A DNA stretch of 64,000 bases from Mucilaginibacter sp. (GTDB lineage Bacteria; Bacteroidota; Bacteroidia; Sphingobacteriales; Sphingobacteriaceae), in assembly GCA_028287895.1 (NCBI GenBank), contig JAQBOV010000018.1:20669-84668 (forward strand). The letters run 5' to 3'. Each line of letters starts with the position of its first letter. The first letter of the stretch is position 1. The position numbers were made by a program, and so were the translations under genes. Shown one piece after another: positions 18,083-27,688 of this stretch. The notes under the pieces were generated by a model that did no database searches, was not told the origin of the DNA, and saw only the letters and a program-made list of their open reading frames with translations.

Positions 18083-18555
18083 ATCCTTTGTGTGCCTGCA
18101 GGCTTTAACTGTTAATTTTCCTATTTCAAGTAATACTTGCCATACTTTCTAAAGTTACCCTCGTCAATCCCGGCGACCATTCAATCCATTGCCAGGTTCA
18201 TCCACCGCTTTTTCAAGTAAATGAAGTTTTGATAAAAATCAAGTTCGGTTCTGTTACCAAATATAGCCGATATATCAGCCATTGCATGCATATATACATC
18301 GATATATTCAGGCATTACCTGTTCAACAACAACTCGTTGCAAGCCCTGTTTAATCATTTGGCAGGAAAAAATACAGGTTCGGTTAAATAATTGGTCTATG
18401 GTATAAATTTAATATATAATACCCCAAGTGCAAATAAGAGGTCAGTTTATTGGTCACTTGGGGTAATCAGCATAGGCGCATTAATTGGGGATCAGGAGTC
18501 AGAATGCTGATTTGAAGTATTTTTTATTTCCGCATTTCAACTTCCGCGTTCCGCA
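18083..18555. other. Spacer between glgB and the GH31 gene
   Basis: 473 bp. It contains one candidate 58-residue frame on the minus strand (18181-18357, listed separately). An imperfect repeat of CCCCAAGTG/CACTTGGGGT around 18421-18467 could form a hairpin in the transcript. Nothing else is recognisable. Confidence 0.4.
18181..18357 (-). CDS. Candidate small protein of 58 residues, unknown
   Basis: Starts MIKQGLQRVVVEQVMPEY, continues with MHAMADISAIFGNRTELDFY and ends LKKRWMNLAMD. The composition (hydrophobic and charged residues alternating as in helices, few rare residues) is more protein-like than chance frames nearby, and it reads in the same direction as its neighbours. There is no recognised family and no clear ribosome binding site. 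It could be a real small protein or the tail of a lost gene. Confidence 0.35.
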   Translation of the reverse strand: MIKQGLQRVVVEQVMPEYIDVYMHAMADISAIFGNRTELDFYQNFIYLKKRWMNLAMD

Positions 18556-21009
18556 TTAACTTATCACCAGCTGCGCGAAGTTCTTTCTCAGTTTTAATTG
18601 TAGTGATTTATCGGCTGCTATAATAAAATCACTCACTTCGTTATTGTCAGCAATAACTCGCGTTGGCTTAAATGGCAGGCCTACTATATTAAAATGATAA
18701 TTTTCATACCTCGGTGTATACAAGCCCTCCATCGTTTGCTGTATAGTCAGCTTATGATCCCTGCCCCTGACCACAAATTTCTTCTCAAGGTAGATATCCT
18801 GCTCATAGGCAAATGTTTCACCATAATCTTCAAACAGGAATGAATTTGCTTCGGTATCGCTGTAATAAACGTTTAGTTTTACTTCCTCAATTTCTTTTTC
18901 ACCCACATATTGCATAACCGGGTATTCCGGTATCACCGAACCTGCCTTTACAAATATGGGCATGGTATCTAATGGTGTAAGCACAACAACTTCCTTACCA
19001 CCTTCAATTGCTTCATGATTCCAGAAATTATACCATTTCCCTTTAGGCAGATATACTATGCGGCTCTTTTGTCCGGGCTCCAAAACGGGGCATATCAATA
19101 TTTTATCGCCATAAGTAAACTCGTCCTGCCTGAAATGATTGTTTAGCTCATCCTGCTCGTGTAAAACAACCGGCCTTAATATCGGAAAGCCATAACGATG
19201 ATGCTCCCAAAAAGCCGAGTATAAGTATGGTATTAAACGATAACGAAGTTCGATAAATTTACGATTGATGGAAGTATAAGGCTCCCCAAAGCTCCAGGGC
19301 TCACGCTCCTTGGTATCTCCGGCTGAGTGGGCACGCATAAACGGCGAAAATGTCCCCATCTGTATCCAGCGGGTAAACAGCTCACCATCAGGCTCACCGC
19401 TGAAACCGCCTATATCGGTACCGCAAAATGATATGCCTGATATCGATAAGCGCTGGCATTGGATATTACCCAATTTAAGGTGTTCCCATGAGGCTACATT
19501 ATCACCCGTCCATACTGAGGAAAAGCGCTGTACGCCCGAGTAACCCGCCCTTGTGATAGTAAAAGGACGCTTATTCTTCATCAGCTTACGCAAACCTTCA
19601 TAGGTGGCCCGTACCATTTGCATTCCGTAAATATTATGCGCTTTTCGGTGCGAACCGCGGTGTCCGTCATACTGGTGGCGCACATCGTCAGGAAAAGTAC
19701 CGGTACCAAATACCGCAGGCTCATTCATATCGTTCCACACCCCTGCTACGCCCAATTGTACCAGTTCGTCGAACAAACCTCCCCACCATTCCCTAACTTC
19801 GGGATTTGTAAAATCGGGGAACTGGCAACGGCCGGGCCATACGTGCCCTTCCATAAAGTAATCATCGCAGCGACGGCAAAAATACCTGTTCTCTTTTCCT
19901 TCTTTAAATACCGAATAATTATCGTCCACACGTATTCCGGGATCAATAATTACTACAGTCTTAAATCCCTGGTCTGAAAGTTCCTTGATCATCTTTTTGG
20001 GATCAGGAAAATATTTGCGGTTCCAGGTAAAGCACCGGTAACCGTCCATGTAATCTATATCAAGGTAGATACCATCGCAAGGTATCTCTTGCTCCCGGAA
20101 GGTTTTGGCAACCATCCTCACTTTTGATTCAGGATAATAACTCCACCTGCACTGGTGATATCCCAATGCCCAAAGCGGCGGCATTGGATGCGTCCCGGTT
20201 AAAATGTGGTAACGCTTCACTACGTCCATCATATGAGGACCGTGGATATAATAATATTGCAGTTCGCCGCCATCAGCCCAAAAACTTGATTTGGTAGGGT
20301 CTTCGGCGCCAAAGTCGAACTCCGCTTTAAACGTATTATCAAAAAATATCCCGTGGGCTATACCTTCGTTCAAACTGATATAAAACGGGATACTGCGGTA
20401 TAGCGGGTCTTGGTTCCAGGCGAAAGAATAAGCATCTGTGTTCCAGTTCTGCAGCCTTTTGCCGCGTAAATTAAATTCGGTAGGCTTATCGCCCATACCA
20501 AAAAAGCTTTCTTCGGCATGGCATTCTTTTGTACAATAAACATAATAACCGCCAAACTTCACATTCTCCTCCCAGTGCATAGGCACCGCATCGGAGCTGG
20601 TTACGTGATTCTGGTTATCTGAAAATGATATAAAGAAGTCTCTTTTACGTACATGACAGTTTACAATATTGGTTGAAACCACATATTCATTTTCATTTTC
20701 TGATAAGCCAAAAACCGATACTTTTTTATCCAATTTAGGTACAGCGTACGAAAATTCGTCCAAAAAAACGCTATGGGGGGCAAGTCTGACTCTTATTATC
20801 TCATCAGTAACAACGGTAATCTCTACTTTGGCGTCTCCATCGGTAAAAAAGAATTTATTGCCTTTTTGTTCGGCGCCGACAGGTATGCCCAGGTATTTTT
20901 TTACAATAGGCTTGATGCCGGCCGCAGGATTATTTACGTGGTGAAACTCTTCATCTTCAACCAGTTTATCAGGTAGTAATTCGGGATTCAATATATGCTT
21001 ATCTTCCAT
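18556..21009 (-). CDS. GH31 alpha-glucosidase
   Basis: A GH31 alpha-glucosidase of 817 residues with the usual order: N-terminal beta-sandwich, catalytic barrel and two beta C-domains. The nucleophile motif is GVWNDMNEPAVF with Asp427. The acid/base region is CGTDIGGFSGEPDGELF with Asp532, and ARPH-like substrate contacts appear in MRAHSAGDTKEREPW. No signal peptide, so probably cytoplasmic, acting on maltose and short maltodextrins imported by the transporter encoded just upstream. The start is the ATG at 21009, beginning MEDKHILNPELL. Confidence 0.92.
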   Translation of the reverse strand: MEDKHILNPELLPDKLVEDEEFHHVNNPAAGIKPIVKKYLGIPVGAEQKGNKFFFTDGDAKVEITVVTDEIIRVRLAPHSVFLDEFSYAVPKLDKKVSVFGLSENENEYVVSTNIVNCHVRKRDFFISFSDNQNHVTSSDAVPMHWEENVKFGGYYVYCTKECHAEESFFGMGDKPTEFNLRGKRLQNWNTDAYSFAWNQDPLYRSIPFYISLNEGIAHGIFFDNTFKAEFDFGAEDPTKSSFWADGGELQYYYIHGPHMMDVVKRYHILTGTHPMPPLWALGYHQCRWSYYPESKVRMVAKTFREQEIPCDGIYLDIDYMDGYRCFTWNRKYFPDPKKMIKELSDQGFKTVVIIDPGIRVDDNYSVFKEGKENRYFCRRCDDYFMEGHVWPGRCQFPDFTNPEVREWWGGLFDELVQLGVAGVWNDMNEPAVFGTGTFPDDVRHQYDGHRGSHRKAHNIYGMQMVRATYEGLRKLMKNKRPFTITRAGYSGVQRFSSVWTGDNVASWEHLKLGNIQCQRLSISGISFCGTDIGGFSGEPDGELFTRWIQMGTFSPFMRAHSAGDTKEREPWSFGEPYTSINRKFIELRYRLIPYLYSAFWEHHRYGFPILRPVVLHEQDELNNHFRQDEFTYGDKILICPVLEPGQKSRIVYLPKGKWYNFWNHEAIEGGKEVVVLTPLDTMPIFVKAGSVIPEYPVMQYVGEKEIEEVKLNVYYSDTEANSFLFEDYGETFAYEQDIYLEKKFVVRGRDHKLTIQQTMEGLYTPRYENYHFNIVGLPFKPTRVIADNNEVSDFIIAADKSLQLKLRKNFAQLVIS

Positions 21010-21130
21010 TCAAAATTTATTCGTCTCTTCTGCAAATATGTTGATTGCGTATCTTGTACGCAATATAACAATTGGAGTTTGTAAATATTGCATCAAAGTT
21101 TAATTAATAATTGTGTCGGTGACACCTTAA

Positions 21131-22453
21131 TTATTCATGCTCGTCTACCTGCAATGCTAATAATGCTGCTACAACCATCAGGCATCCACCAATTTCAACA
21201 GCTAATAACCGGTTATTGTTTAACACATGTGACATTAACCAGCCAAAACATAAAGACGCCAGTATTTCAGGTAATACAATAAAGAAGTTAAAAATACCCA
21301 TATAGATACCCACTTTATTTTCGGGCAAACAGCCGCCTAACATGGCATAGGGCATGGATAATATACTGGCCCATGCAATTCCAACCCCTGTCATTGATGC
21401 ATAAAGCATATAAGGATTATGAATAAATCCGACCGATATTAAACCGGCCGCCCCGCAAAATAAACATAGCATGTGTGTGTATTTACGACCCAGTTTTGCT
21501 GCGATCCACGGCAGAAATAATAATGCAAAAACAAAGGTCACCAAATTGTAGTATGACAAGGTCAATCCAGCAAATTCCACTCCATGTGTATACAGCGGAT
21601 CCTTTTCGCTCACCGCTCCAAAAACGTTCCTGGCAACCGCCGGTGAATAATAAAACCACATTAAAAACAATCCAGGCCAGGTAAAAAACTGCATCAGGGC
21701 CAGTTTCCGCATCCTTTTTGGCATCGTAGCGATAGAATGAAGTATTTCTTTTGCGCCGGCGCCGAAACCCTTGTTGGATTCCCTGGCTTTCATGCCTTCG
21801 GATATATCAGCAGGTGGATATTCGGTACTCGTTACCACCGTATAAACTACAGCGCTTATAAATGCAAAAGCCCCGATGTAAAAAGAATAACGAACTGTAG
21901 CAGGAATGGTGCCATTAGCATGGCTATTGATAACATGAAACCAGTTTGCCATTATCCAGGGCAATGCTGACGCTATAATAGAACCAAGACCTATAAATAC
22001 GCTTTGCATAGCAAAACCCCTGGTACGTTGCGTATCAGGCAGTTTATCCGTAACAAATGCTCTGAACGGCTCCATGCTCACATTAATGGAAGTATCCATT
22101 ATCCATAACAACCCTGCGGCCATCCATAAAGTGGAAGATTGCGGCATAAAGATCAAACAGATTGAACTTATAATAGCACCAATCAAAAAATAGGGACGAC
22201 GACGGCCCAGCGTACGATGCCAGGTATGGTCACTCATATAACCAACAATTGGCTGTACCAATAATCCGGTTAACGGGGCAGCCAAAAATAACATCGGGAT
22301 TCTGTCAGGTTTAGCGCCCAGGTATTCATAAATGGGGCCCATATTTGCCATTTGCAACGCCCAGCCAAATTGGATGCCCAGGAAACCAAAGCTCATATTC
22401 CATATTTGCCAAAAACTAAGCCTTGGTTTATGGGTGATGCTGATTGTTGTCAT
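21131..22453 (-). CDS. MFS sugar transporter (SLC45/GPH-like), likely maltose or maltodextrin
   Basis: About 440 residues with 12 predicted membrane helices. Motifs match the SLC45-like branch common in Bacteroidota maltose loci: WNMSFGFLGIQFGWALQMAN, PLTGLLVQPIVGYMSDHTW, then GRRRPYFLIGA, WIMDTSINVSMEPFRAFV and RTRGFAMQS. Proton or sodium symport is expected. It lies between a GH13 and the GH31 gene on the same strand, so it would supply the cytoplasmic enzymes with maltose. The substrate is inference from context. Confidence 0.85.
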   Translation of the reverse strand: MTTISITHKPRLSFWQIWNMSFGFLGIQFGWALQMANMGPIYEYLGAKPDRIPMLFLAAPLTGLLVQPIVGYMSDHTWHRTLGRRRPYFLIGAIISSICLIFMPQSSTLWMAAGLLWIMDTSINVSMEPFRAFVTDKLPDTQRTRGFAMQSVFIGLGSIIASALPWIMANWFHVINSHANGTIPATVRYSFYIGAFAFISAVVYTVVTSTEYPPADISEGMKARESNKGFGAGAKEILHSIATMPKRMRKLALMQFFTWPGLFLMWFYYSPAVARNVFGAVSEKDPLYTHGVEFAGLTLSYYNLVTFVFALLFLPWIAAKLGRKYTHMLCLFCGAAGLISVGFIHNPYMLYASMTGVGIAWASILSMPYAMLGGCLPENKVGIYMGIFNFFIVLPEILASLCFGWLMSHVLNNNRLLAVEIGGCLMVVAALLALQVDEHE

Positions 22454-22568
22454 AATTTATTATTGGGTCAATAGTTTATTGGTTTTTGTTTGAACCTCAA
22501 TTAAAATGAATTTTTAAAGTTTATTGAATTCGCTAGTTCTTTAATGCTAAAAATTCCGGTTCAGACCA

Positions 22569-24302
22569 TTAAAAGCTTAACAGCATACCGCTTGTTGGCG
22601 GTAAGGCGATATCAAGCCCCTTATTTATATCGTTTGTATTATATTTTGCTCCGCTTAGCAAATCTGTAAATTCCTTATTGCCGCTTAAATGCAATTTATC
22701 GATCAAATCGTCCGGAAGCTTTACCTGCAGTTTACGCTCATTACGATCAAAATTGGTTATTACTAATATACGTTGTTTATCGGTATAACGAAGGAACAGG
22801 TATAAATGCTGATCAAAACCTTGTTGGTGCTCATTAGCCAGCATCAATTCCCAAAATTCCCCGGTCCTAAGCGCTTCATTACTCCGTACCTGGTTTAGCA
22901 GTCTGCTATAAAAATTCCTTAATCTTTTTTGACCATCTGATAGCTTACCGCCATCCATTTTACCATCATTCAGCCATTTCTGATGCTCCGGGACGCCCCA
23001 GTAGTCAAATATGCTGGTACGCCCGTCATTATCGCTGAAACCTGCTGTACCAGCCCCGGCTTCACCAACCTCCTGTCCGAAATAAATCATCACCGGCCCG
23101 GTGCTCAAGGCAGCTATAACTATCATTCCAGGTACTGCCAGCCAGGGGTCCTCTGCAAAATAAGGCGATGCAATGCGTTGTTCATCATGGTTTTCCATAA
23201 AACGAAGCATATGCGCATCAATATTTCTGCAATCATGGTTCCAAACCTTATTTATATCCCAGGTAGTGGCATGGGCTTCGTTGCGGGTTAAACGTTTGAT
23301 GGCATCGTATAAACCTACCTTATCATACAAATAATCGAATTTGCCGTTAAAAATGTAGTCATGATACTTGTAGGCATTATATGCTTCCCCAATAAAAATG
23401 AGCTGAGGATGCTCTGCCTTTAATTTGGGAATTATCCAGCCCCAAAACTCAAAGGGTATCATCTCTACCATATCGCAGCGAAAACCATCCACGCCCTTTT
23501 CGCTCCAGAAATGCAAAATGTCATACATTTTATTCCACAGCGGAGGAATAGGATCGAAATGTGCATGGTGGCCATTGATATAATCCAAACCGTAATTTAG
23601 TTTTACCGTTTCGAACCAGTCATCAATAGAGGGCCATGGACTAAATATATCATTGCCGGTTGCTTTTGCAGGATTCTCATCAAACTTTCCATCCTTTAAA
23701 GGACTCTGCAATTCATCGCCCCCCGGGTTGTAGCCTTTGGGAACTTCAAAAGATTGTCCCGGGGTATAGTAAAAATCATTTTTAGGGTCGAATGCTTTGC
23801 TTTTGTCGTCATCCTGTCCAAAATCGCGGATACCTTCGGGTTTTGCATCCGAAGCATAGGTGCGGGCCACATGATTGGGCACAAAATCCATCAGCACTTT
23901 CAACCCGTTTTGATGGGTACGGTTGATCAGCGCCTGGTATTCGCCCATCCTGTTTTTTACGTCAACAGCCAGGTCGGGATCAACATCATAATAATCTTTT
24001 ACGGCATAGGGTGAGCCTGCACGGCCCTTAACCACATCCGGATCATCAGGTTGAATACCATATTGGGAATAATCAGTCATCGTTGCATGCTCGATCACAC
24101 CGGTGAACCAAACATGCGTAAAACCCATTTTTTTTATCTCCTGCAGAGCCCGTTCGTTAATATCATTGAATTTACCGGCGCCATTTTCTTCAATAGATCC
24201 GTTGGTTTTGTTTACCTGTTTGGTATTCCCATACAGGCGGGGCAGTAACTGGTATATGGTTAGTTTATGATCAGATTGGGATGATTCCATTTTATAGCTC
24301 AT
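22569..24302 (-). CDS. GH13 alpha-amylase-family glycosidase, intracellular
   Basis: A GH13 enzyme of 577 residues without a signal peptide. Motifs: DFVPNHVART (region I), GFRCDMVEMIP (nucleophile Asp), IFIGEAYNAY (acid Glu), FMENHDEQRIAS (third Asp), and a beta C-domain from about residue 490. I choose the ATG at 24302, which overlaps the stop of the upstream membrane-protein gene as ATGA, a typical translationally coupled junction; the longer frame into that gene is a shadow. Likely role is trimming or transglycosylation of maltodextrin in the cytoplasm. Subfamily cannot be fixed by eye. Confidence 0.9.
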   Translation of the reverse strand: MSYKMESSQSDHKLTIYQLLPRLYGNTKQVNKTNGSIEENGAGKFNDINERALQEIKKMGFTHVWFTGVIEHATMTDYSQYGIQPDDPDVVKGRAGSPYAVKDYYDVDPDLAVDVKNRMGEYQALINRTHQNGLKVLMDFVPNHVARTYASDAKPEGIRDFGQDDDKSKAFDPKNDFYYTPGQSFEVPKGYNPGGDELQSPLKDGKFDENPAKATGNDIFSPWPSIDDWFETVKLNYGLDYINGHHAHFDPIPPLWNKMYDILHFWSEKGVDGFRCDMVEMIPFEFWGWIIPKLKAEHPQLIFIGEAYNAYKYHDYIFNGKFDYLYDKVGLYDAIKRLTRNEAHATTWDINKVWNHDCRNIDAHMLRFMENHDEQRIASPYFAEDPWLAVPGMIVIAALSTGPVMIYFGQEVGEAGAGTAGFSDNDGRTSIFDYWGVPEHQKWLNDGKMDGGKLSDGQKRLRNFYSRLLNQVRSNEALRTGEFWELMLANEHQQGFDQHLYLFLRYTDKQRILVITNFDRNERKLQVKLPDDLIDKLHLSGNKEFTDLLSGAKYNTNDINKGLDIALPPTSGMLLSF

Positions 24303-25258
24303 ATTTGCCCTTCGGCACGGTTCTTTATCACTTTCAATATATTTTGCTGTATGTCCTCCATAACCCATCCCGCCCAGATACTGGCATAGAAATTAAAAGT
24401 TGTATTCAATTTAAAATTACTGAATAAATGCAGGCGATATGTTTGAGCATTGATCTTTTCAAGTTGATAAGTGCCATTTAACACATCAAAAAATTCACCG
24501 CCAACTACAATATGTTTATCCATTGTTGTTAATGGAATCTCATAGGGATTGGCATGAATGGTAAAAACCATCAGTTTATAAGGTTCGTAAGCAGTAACCT
24601 GTTCATGAAAAATTAATCCTTTATCAAAAATAGCTTCACGCTTACCACCAACAGTATCTTTGTCTAACTCGGCACGTATCGGTCTGGGAAATCCCAGAAA
24701 ACGCGTAAGAGAAGCACTATCCTGGCTTTGGGGAATTGCTCTTACCCGGGTAACATTCTTCCAGATTTCCTCTTTGGTAGCATGAATATCTATTTCGGTA
24801 TAAGCCCTATAACGACCCGGAATAGCGCCTATAAATTTCTCTATTGGTGCCATAAACAAAGGCAGCATCATTACTATAAAAACATACGTCTTATTTACTC
24901 CTTTTATCTTGTAATGCCTTGCCATTAAACCACCCAAACCTGCTACGACTAAAAATATTGGCATAATCATCAACCAGCATGCCCAACCTTCTATACTGAA
25001 AAAAATCGTCAGGCAGAAAAAAGCAAAAATTGGTATAAAAGGAATAAAAAAGGCCGCCGCTCGTTTTTTAACAGTTTCAATGGAACATATATAAACTGTA
25101 ATATAACCGACTAAAAAGGGCAACCCAACTATAAAGCTGAGCGTCATTAAACTAAACAAGCTACCCCCTAAGTTACGACTTGTAAAAATACAATACATGA
25201 GGAATGCTAAAGCACAAGCTCCCGTAATCGCTAAAAAAAAACGCTCTCTTTTATTCAT
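24299..25258 (-). CDS. Membrane protein with C-terminal SRPBCC (START-like) domain
   Basis: Five or so hydrophobic helices in residues 1-145, followed by a soluble domain (about 150-319). Its start, RAYTEIDIHATKEEIWKNVTRV, is characteristic of the SRPBCC/polyketide-cyclase fold, as are the later strands (GLIFHEQVTAYEPYKLMVF, GTYQLEKINAQTYRLHLFSN). The fold binds hydrophobic ligands. I know no assigned function for this combination. Its place inside a maltose operon, 5 bp after the GH65 gene and overlapping the GH13 gene by four bases, indicates a role linked to sugar metabolism or just a hitchhiker. Confidence 0.7.
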   Translation of the reverse strand: MNKRERFFLAITGACALAFLMYCIFTSRNLGGSLFSLMTLSFIVGLPFLVGYITVYICSIETVKKRAAAFFIPFIPIFAFFCLTIFFSIEGWACWLMIMPIFLVVAGLGGLMARHYKIKGVNKTYVFIVMMLPLFMAPIEKFIGAIPGRYRAYTEIDIHATKEEIWKNVTRVRAIPQSQDSASLTRFLGFPRPIRAELDKDTVGGKREAIFDKGLIFHEQVTAYEPYKLMVFTIHANPYEIPLTTMDKHIVVGGEFFDVLNGTYQLEKINAQTYRLHLFSNFKLNTTFNFYASIWAGWVMEDIQQNILKVIKNRAEGQI

Positions 25259-25263
25259 ATTGC

Positions 25264-27573
25264 TTATCCTTCAACAAGCAGTTCATTATTGGCTTTTATC
25301 AGCTGATCTTTACCATAAACCACTACACTTACTTCGTTACCTGATAAATTTTTGATCTGCACACAATCCTTACTCACTTTAATATTCAGCAAGGCTCCCC
25401 TAAAACCAACATGAAATGAAAATGACTGCCATTTCGCAGGCAGGAAAGGCTGAAACGATAGCTTTCCGTCACGCACACGCATACCGCCAAAGCCTTCAAC
25501 TACGGACATCCATGTTCCTGCCATTGAGGTAATATGACAGCCATCTTCGGTATCATTGTTATAATCATCCAGGTCGAGACGCGAAGTACGCAGGTAAAAT
25601 TCATACGCACGCGCCTGGTCTCCTAACCTGGCTGCTATAATAGCATGCACACATGGTGATAAGGACGATTCATGTACCGTACGGGGCTCGTAAAAATCAT
25701 AATTGCGACGGATGGTGTCAAGATCATACTGATCCTCAAAAAAATAAAGCCCCTGCAATACATCAGCCTGTTTGATATAGCATGAGCGCAATATCCTGTC
25801 CCAGCTCCATTTTTGGTTGATAGGACGTTCACTTGCCGGGAGGTCTTTTACCAGAATTTGTTCCTTGTCCAGGTATCCGTCCTGCTGTAAAAATACCTGG
25901 TGTTTCTCATCATAAGGGTAATACATTTTTTCAATGATGTCTTGGAATTTCGCGGTTTCCTTTTCCTTGTCAAAACGTATTTTATTTACTAAAGCTTCGT
26001 ATTTTCCTTTTTCTGTGGTTTTTACTTTTTCGGCAACTCCAATGGTATATTGCAAACACCAGGTCGCTATAGTGCTGGTATACCAGTTATTGTTTACGTT
26101 GTTCTCATACTCGTTCGGACCGGTTACACCCAGCATTACATATTGCTGCTTATCATCTGACCAGTTCACCCTCTGAGACCAGAAACGTGCTATGGCGATC
26201 AGCACTTCAAGCCCGTAATCGGCTAAATATTGTTCATCTCCGGTGTAACGCACATAGTTGTATATGGCATAAGCGATAGCGCCATTACGGTGTATCTCCT
26301 CAAAGGTGATCTCCCATTCATTATGGCATTCCGCACCATCCATGGTAACCATCGGGTATAATGCCGCGCCGTCTTTAAAACCGAGCAGTTTGGCATTATC
26401 TATGGCTTTGTCCAGCTGCTTGTAACGGTATAACAGCAAATTCCGGGTTACTTTCGGATCGGCTGTAGCCAGATAAAATGGCACACAATAAGCCTCGGTA
26501 TCCCAATAAGTTGAACCGCCGTATTTTTCACCTGTAAACCCTTTTGGGCCGATGTTCAGGCGGTCATCCTCTCCGGTATAGGTTTGATTCAGCTGAAAGA
26601 TATTGAAACGTATACCCTGCTGGGCCGATGCATCGCCTTCGATAATAATATCGTTATGCTGCCACTTTTTTGCCCAGGCTGCTGCCTGTTCAGCCAGCAT
26701 GGTCTTGAAACCCTTTTCGCTGATGTGCAACAGGGTCGCCTTTAGATTATCTTCCAGTTCTGCGGCGGCATAATTTTGTGATGACAGGTTTGCGGCGTAT
26801 TTATAAATGACGACAGGCTGACCCTGTACAGCATCGATCTCTGCTTTTAAAGCAACAAATTTATCTTTTTCAACAGGCTGAGCTTTTAGTGCGATCGGCT
26901 GACCGTTTTGTTCCATAGCTATCCGCATACCGGTAGCAACCTCAAAGCCAGTCTTTTTAGTGCGCAATTGCACCCAGGCTCCATCTTCCCATATTCCCTT
27001 TTTTACCTCATCCCAAAATTTTTCATCGTAGTTGGAATCTTTATTCACCACATCACCATTTATGAACGGGATCATGGTAATGGTACCGCTAAAATTTAAA
27101 GGAGTAATGGTGTATCCGATAGCACCCGTTTCATCATCAGCTATGCTGCAAAAACGAATTGCTTCAACTTCGACTTCTTTATCATTGGCTGTCTTAGCGC
27201 GAAAGGTTCTTTTCAAATAACCTTCCTTCATATTCAGTTCGCGTTTGAATGCACTTACTTCGCATTTGGCCAAATCCAATTGTTCATTACCGATAAGGAT
27301 ATCAATTCCAATCCAGTTAGCCGCATTAATTACTTTGGCAAAATATTCGGGGTAACCATTCTTCCACCATCCTACACGGGTTTTGTCCGGGTAATACACA
27401 CCTGCAACATAGTTTCCCGATAGTGTCTGACCGCTGTATGCTTCCTCAAAATTGGCGCGCTGGCCCATCCGACCATTGCCCAGGCTAAAAATACTTTCGG
27501 CTATTGTATTATAACCCGGATCAAATCCTTCTTCTATAATCTTCCACTGATCAACTTTAATATAGTCCTTCAT
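25264..27573 (-). CDS. GH65 maltose phosphorylase-like enzyme
   Basis: GH65 family, about 769 residues. The segment GVTGPNEYENNVNNNWYT contains the general-acid Glu (around residue 487) and matches maltose phosphorylases. N-terminal FSLGNGRMGQRANFEE and the (alpha/alpha)6 barrel helices such as YWDTEAYCVPFYLA are also typical. Maltose phosphorylase splits maltose with phosphate into glucose and beta-glucose-1-phosphate. The downstream partner enzyme beta-phosphoglucomutase is encoded immediately upstream (27689), which strongly supports the assignment over kojibiose or trehalose phosphorylase, though these cannot be excluded. The start at MKDYIKVDQ (27573) is more natural than the frame's earlier ATG at 27588. 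Confidence 0.88.
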   Translation of the reverse strand: MKDYIKVDQWKIIEEGFDPGYNTIAESIFSLGNGRMGQRANFEEAYSGQTLSGNYVAGVYYPDKTRVGWWKNGYPEYFAKVINAANWIGIDILIGNEQLDLAKCEVSAFKRELNMKEGYLKRTFRAKTANDKEVEVEAIRFCSIADDETGAIGYTITPLNFSGTITMIPFINGDVVNKDSNYDEKFWDEVKKGIWEDGAWVQLRTKKTGFEVATGMRIAMEQNGQPIALKAQPVEKDKFVALKAEIDAVQGQPVVIYKYAANLSSQNYAAAELEDNLKATLLHISEKGFKTMLAEQAAAWAKKWQHNDIIIEGDASAQQGIRFNIFQLNQTYTGEDDRLNIGPKGFTGEKYGGSTYWDTEAYCVPFYLATADPKVTRNLLLYRYKQLDKAIDNAKLLGFKDGAALYPMVTMDGAECHNEWEITFEEIHRNGAIAYAIYNYVRYTGDEQYLADYGLEVLIAIARFWSQRVNWSDDKQQYVMLGVTGPNEYENNVNNNWYTSTIATWCLQYTIGVAEKVKTTEKGKYEALVNKIRFDKEKETAKFQDIIEKMYYPYDEKHQVFLQQDGYLDKEQILVKDLPASERPINQKWSWDRILRSCYIKQADVLQGLYFFEDQYDLDTIRRNYDFYEPRTVHESSLSPCVHAIIAARLGDQARAYEFYLRTSRLDLDDYNNDTEDGCHITSMAGTWMSVVEGFGGMRVRDGKLSFQPFLPAKWQSFSFHVGFRGALLNIKVSKDCVQIKNLSGNEVSVVVYGKDQLIKANNELLVEG

Positions 27574-27597
27574 GTATATTGTTATCATGTATTAGGT

Positions 27598-27681
27598 GTC
27601 ATTGCCAGGCTGTCAGGCAATCGCTTGCTCGAGAACCTATCTGCGTAATAGTACGATTGCCAGGCTGCCGCTCGCAATGAC
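27598..27681. repeat. Intergenic palindromic repeat (REP-like)
   Basis: GTCATTGC (27598-27605) pairs with GCAATGAC (27674-27681) at the two ends. The interior carries a direct repeat of ATTGCCAGGCTG (27601-27612 and 27656-27667). This GTCATTGC...GCAATGAC form resembles a mobile palindromic repeat widespread in Bacteroidota intergenic regions. It lies in the spacer between pgmB and GH65 on the same strand and might act on mRNA processing. Confidence 0.6.
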
Positions 27682-27688
27682 CCAGCTT

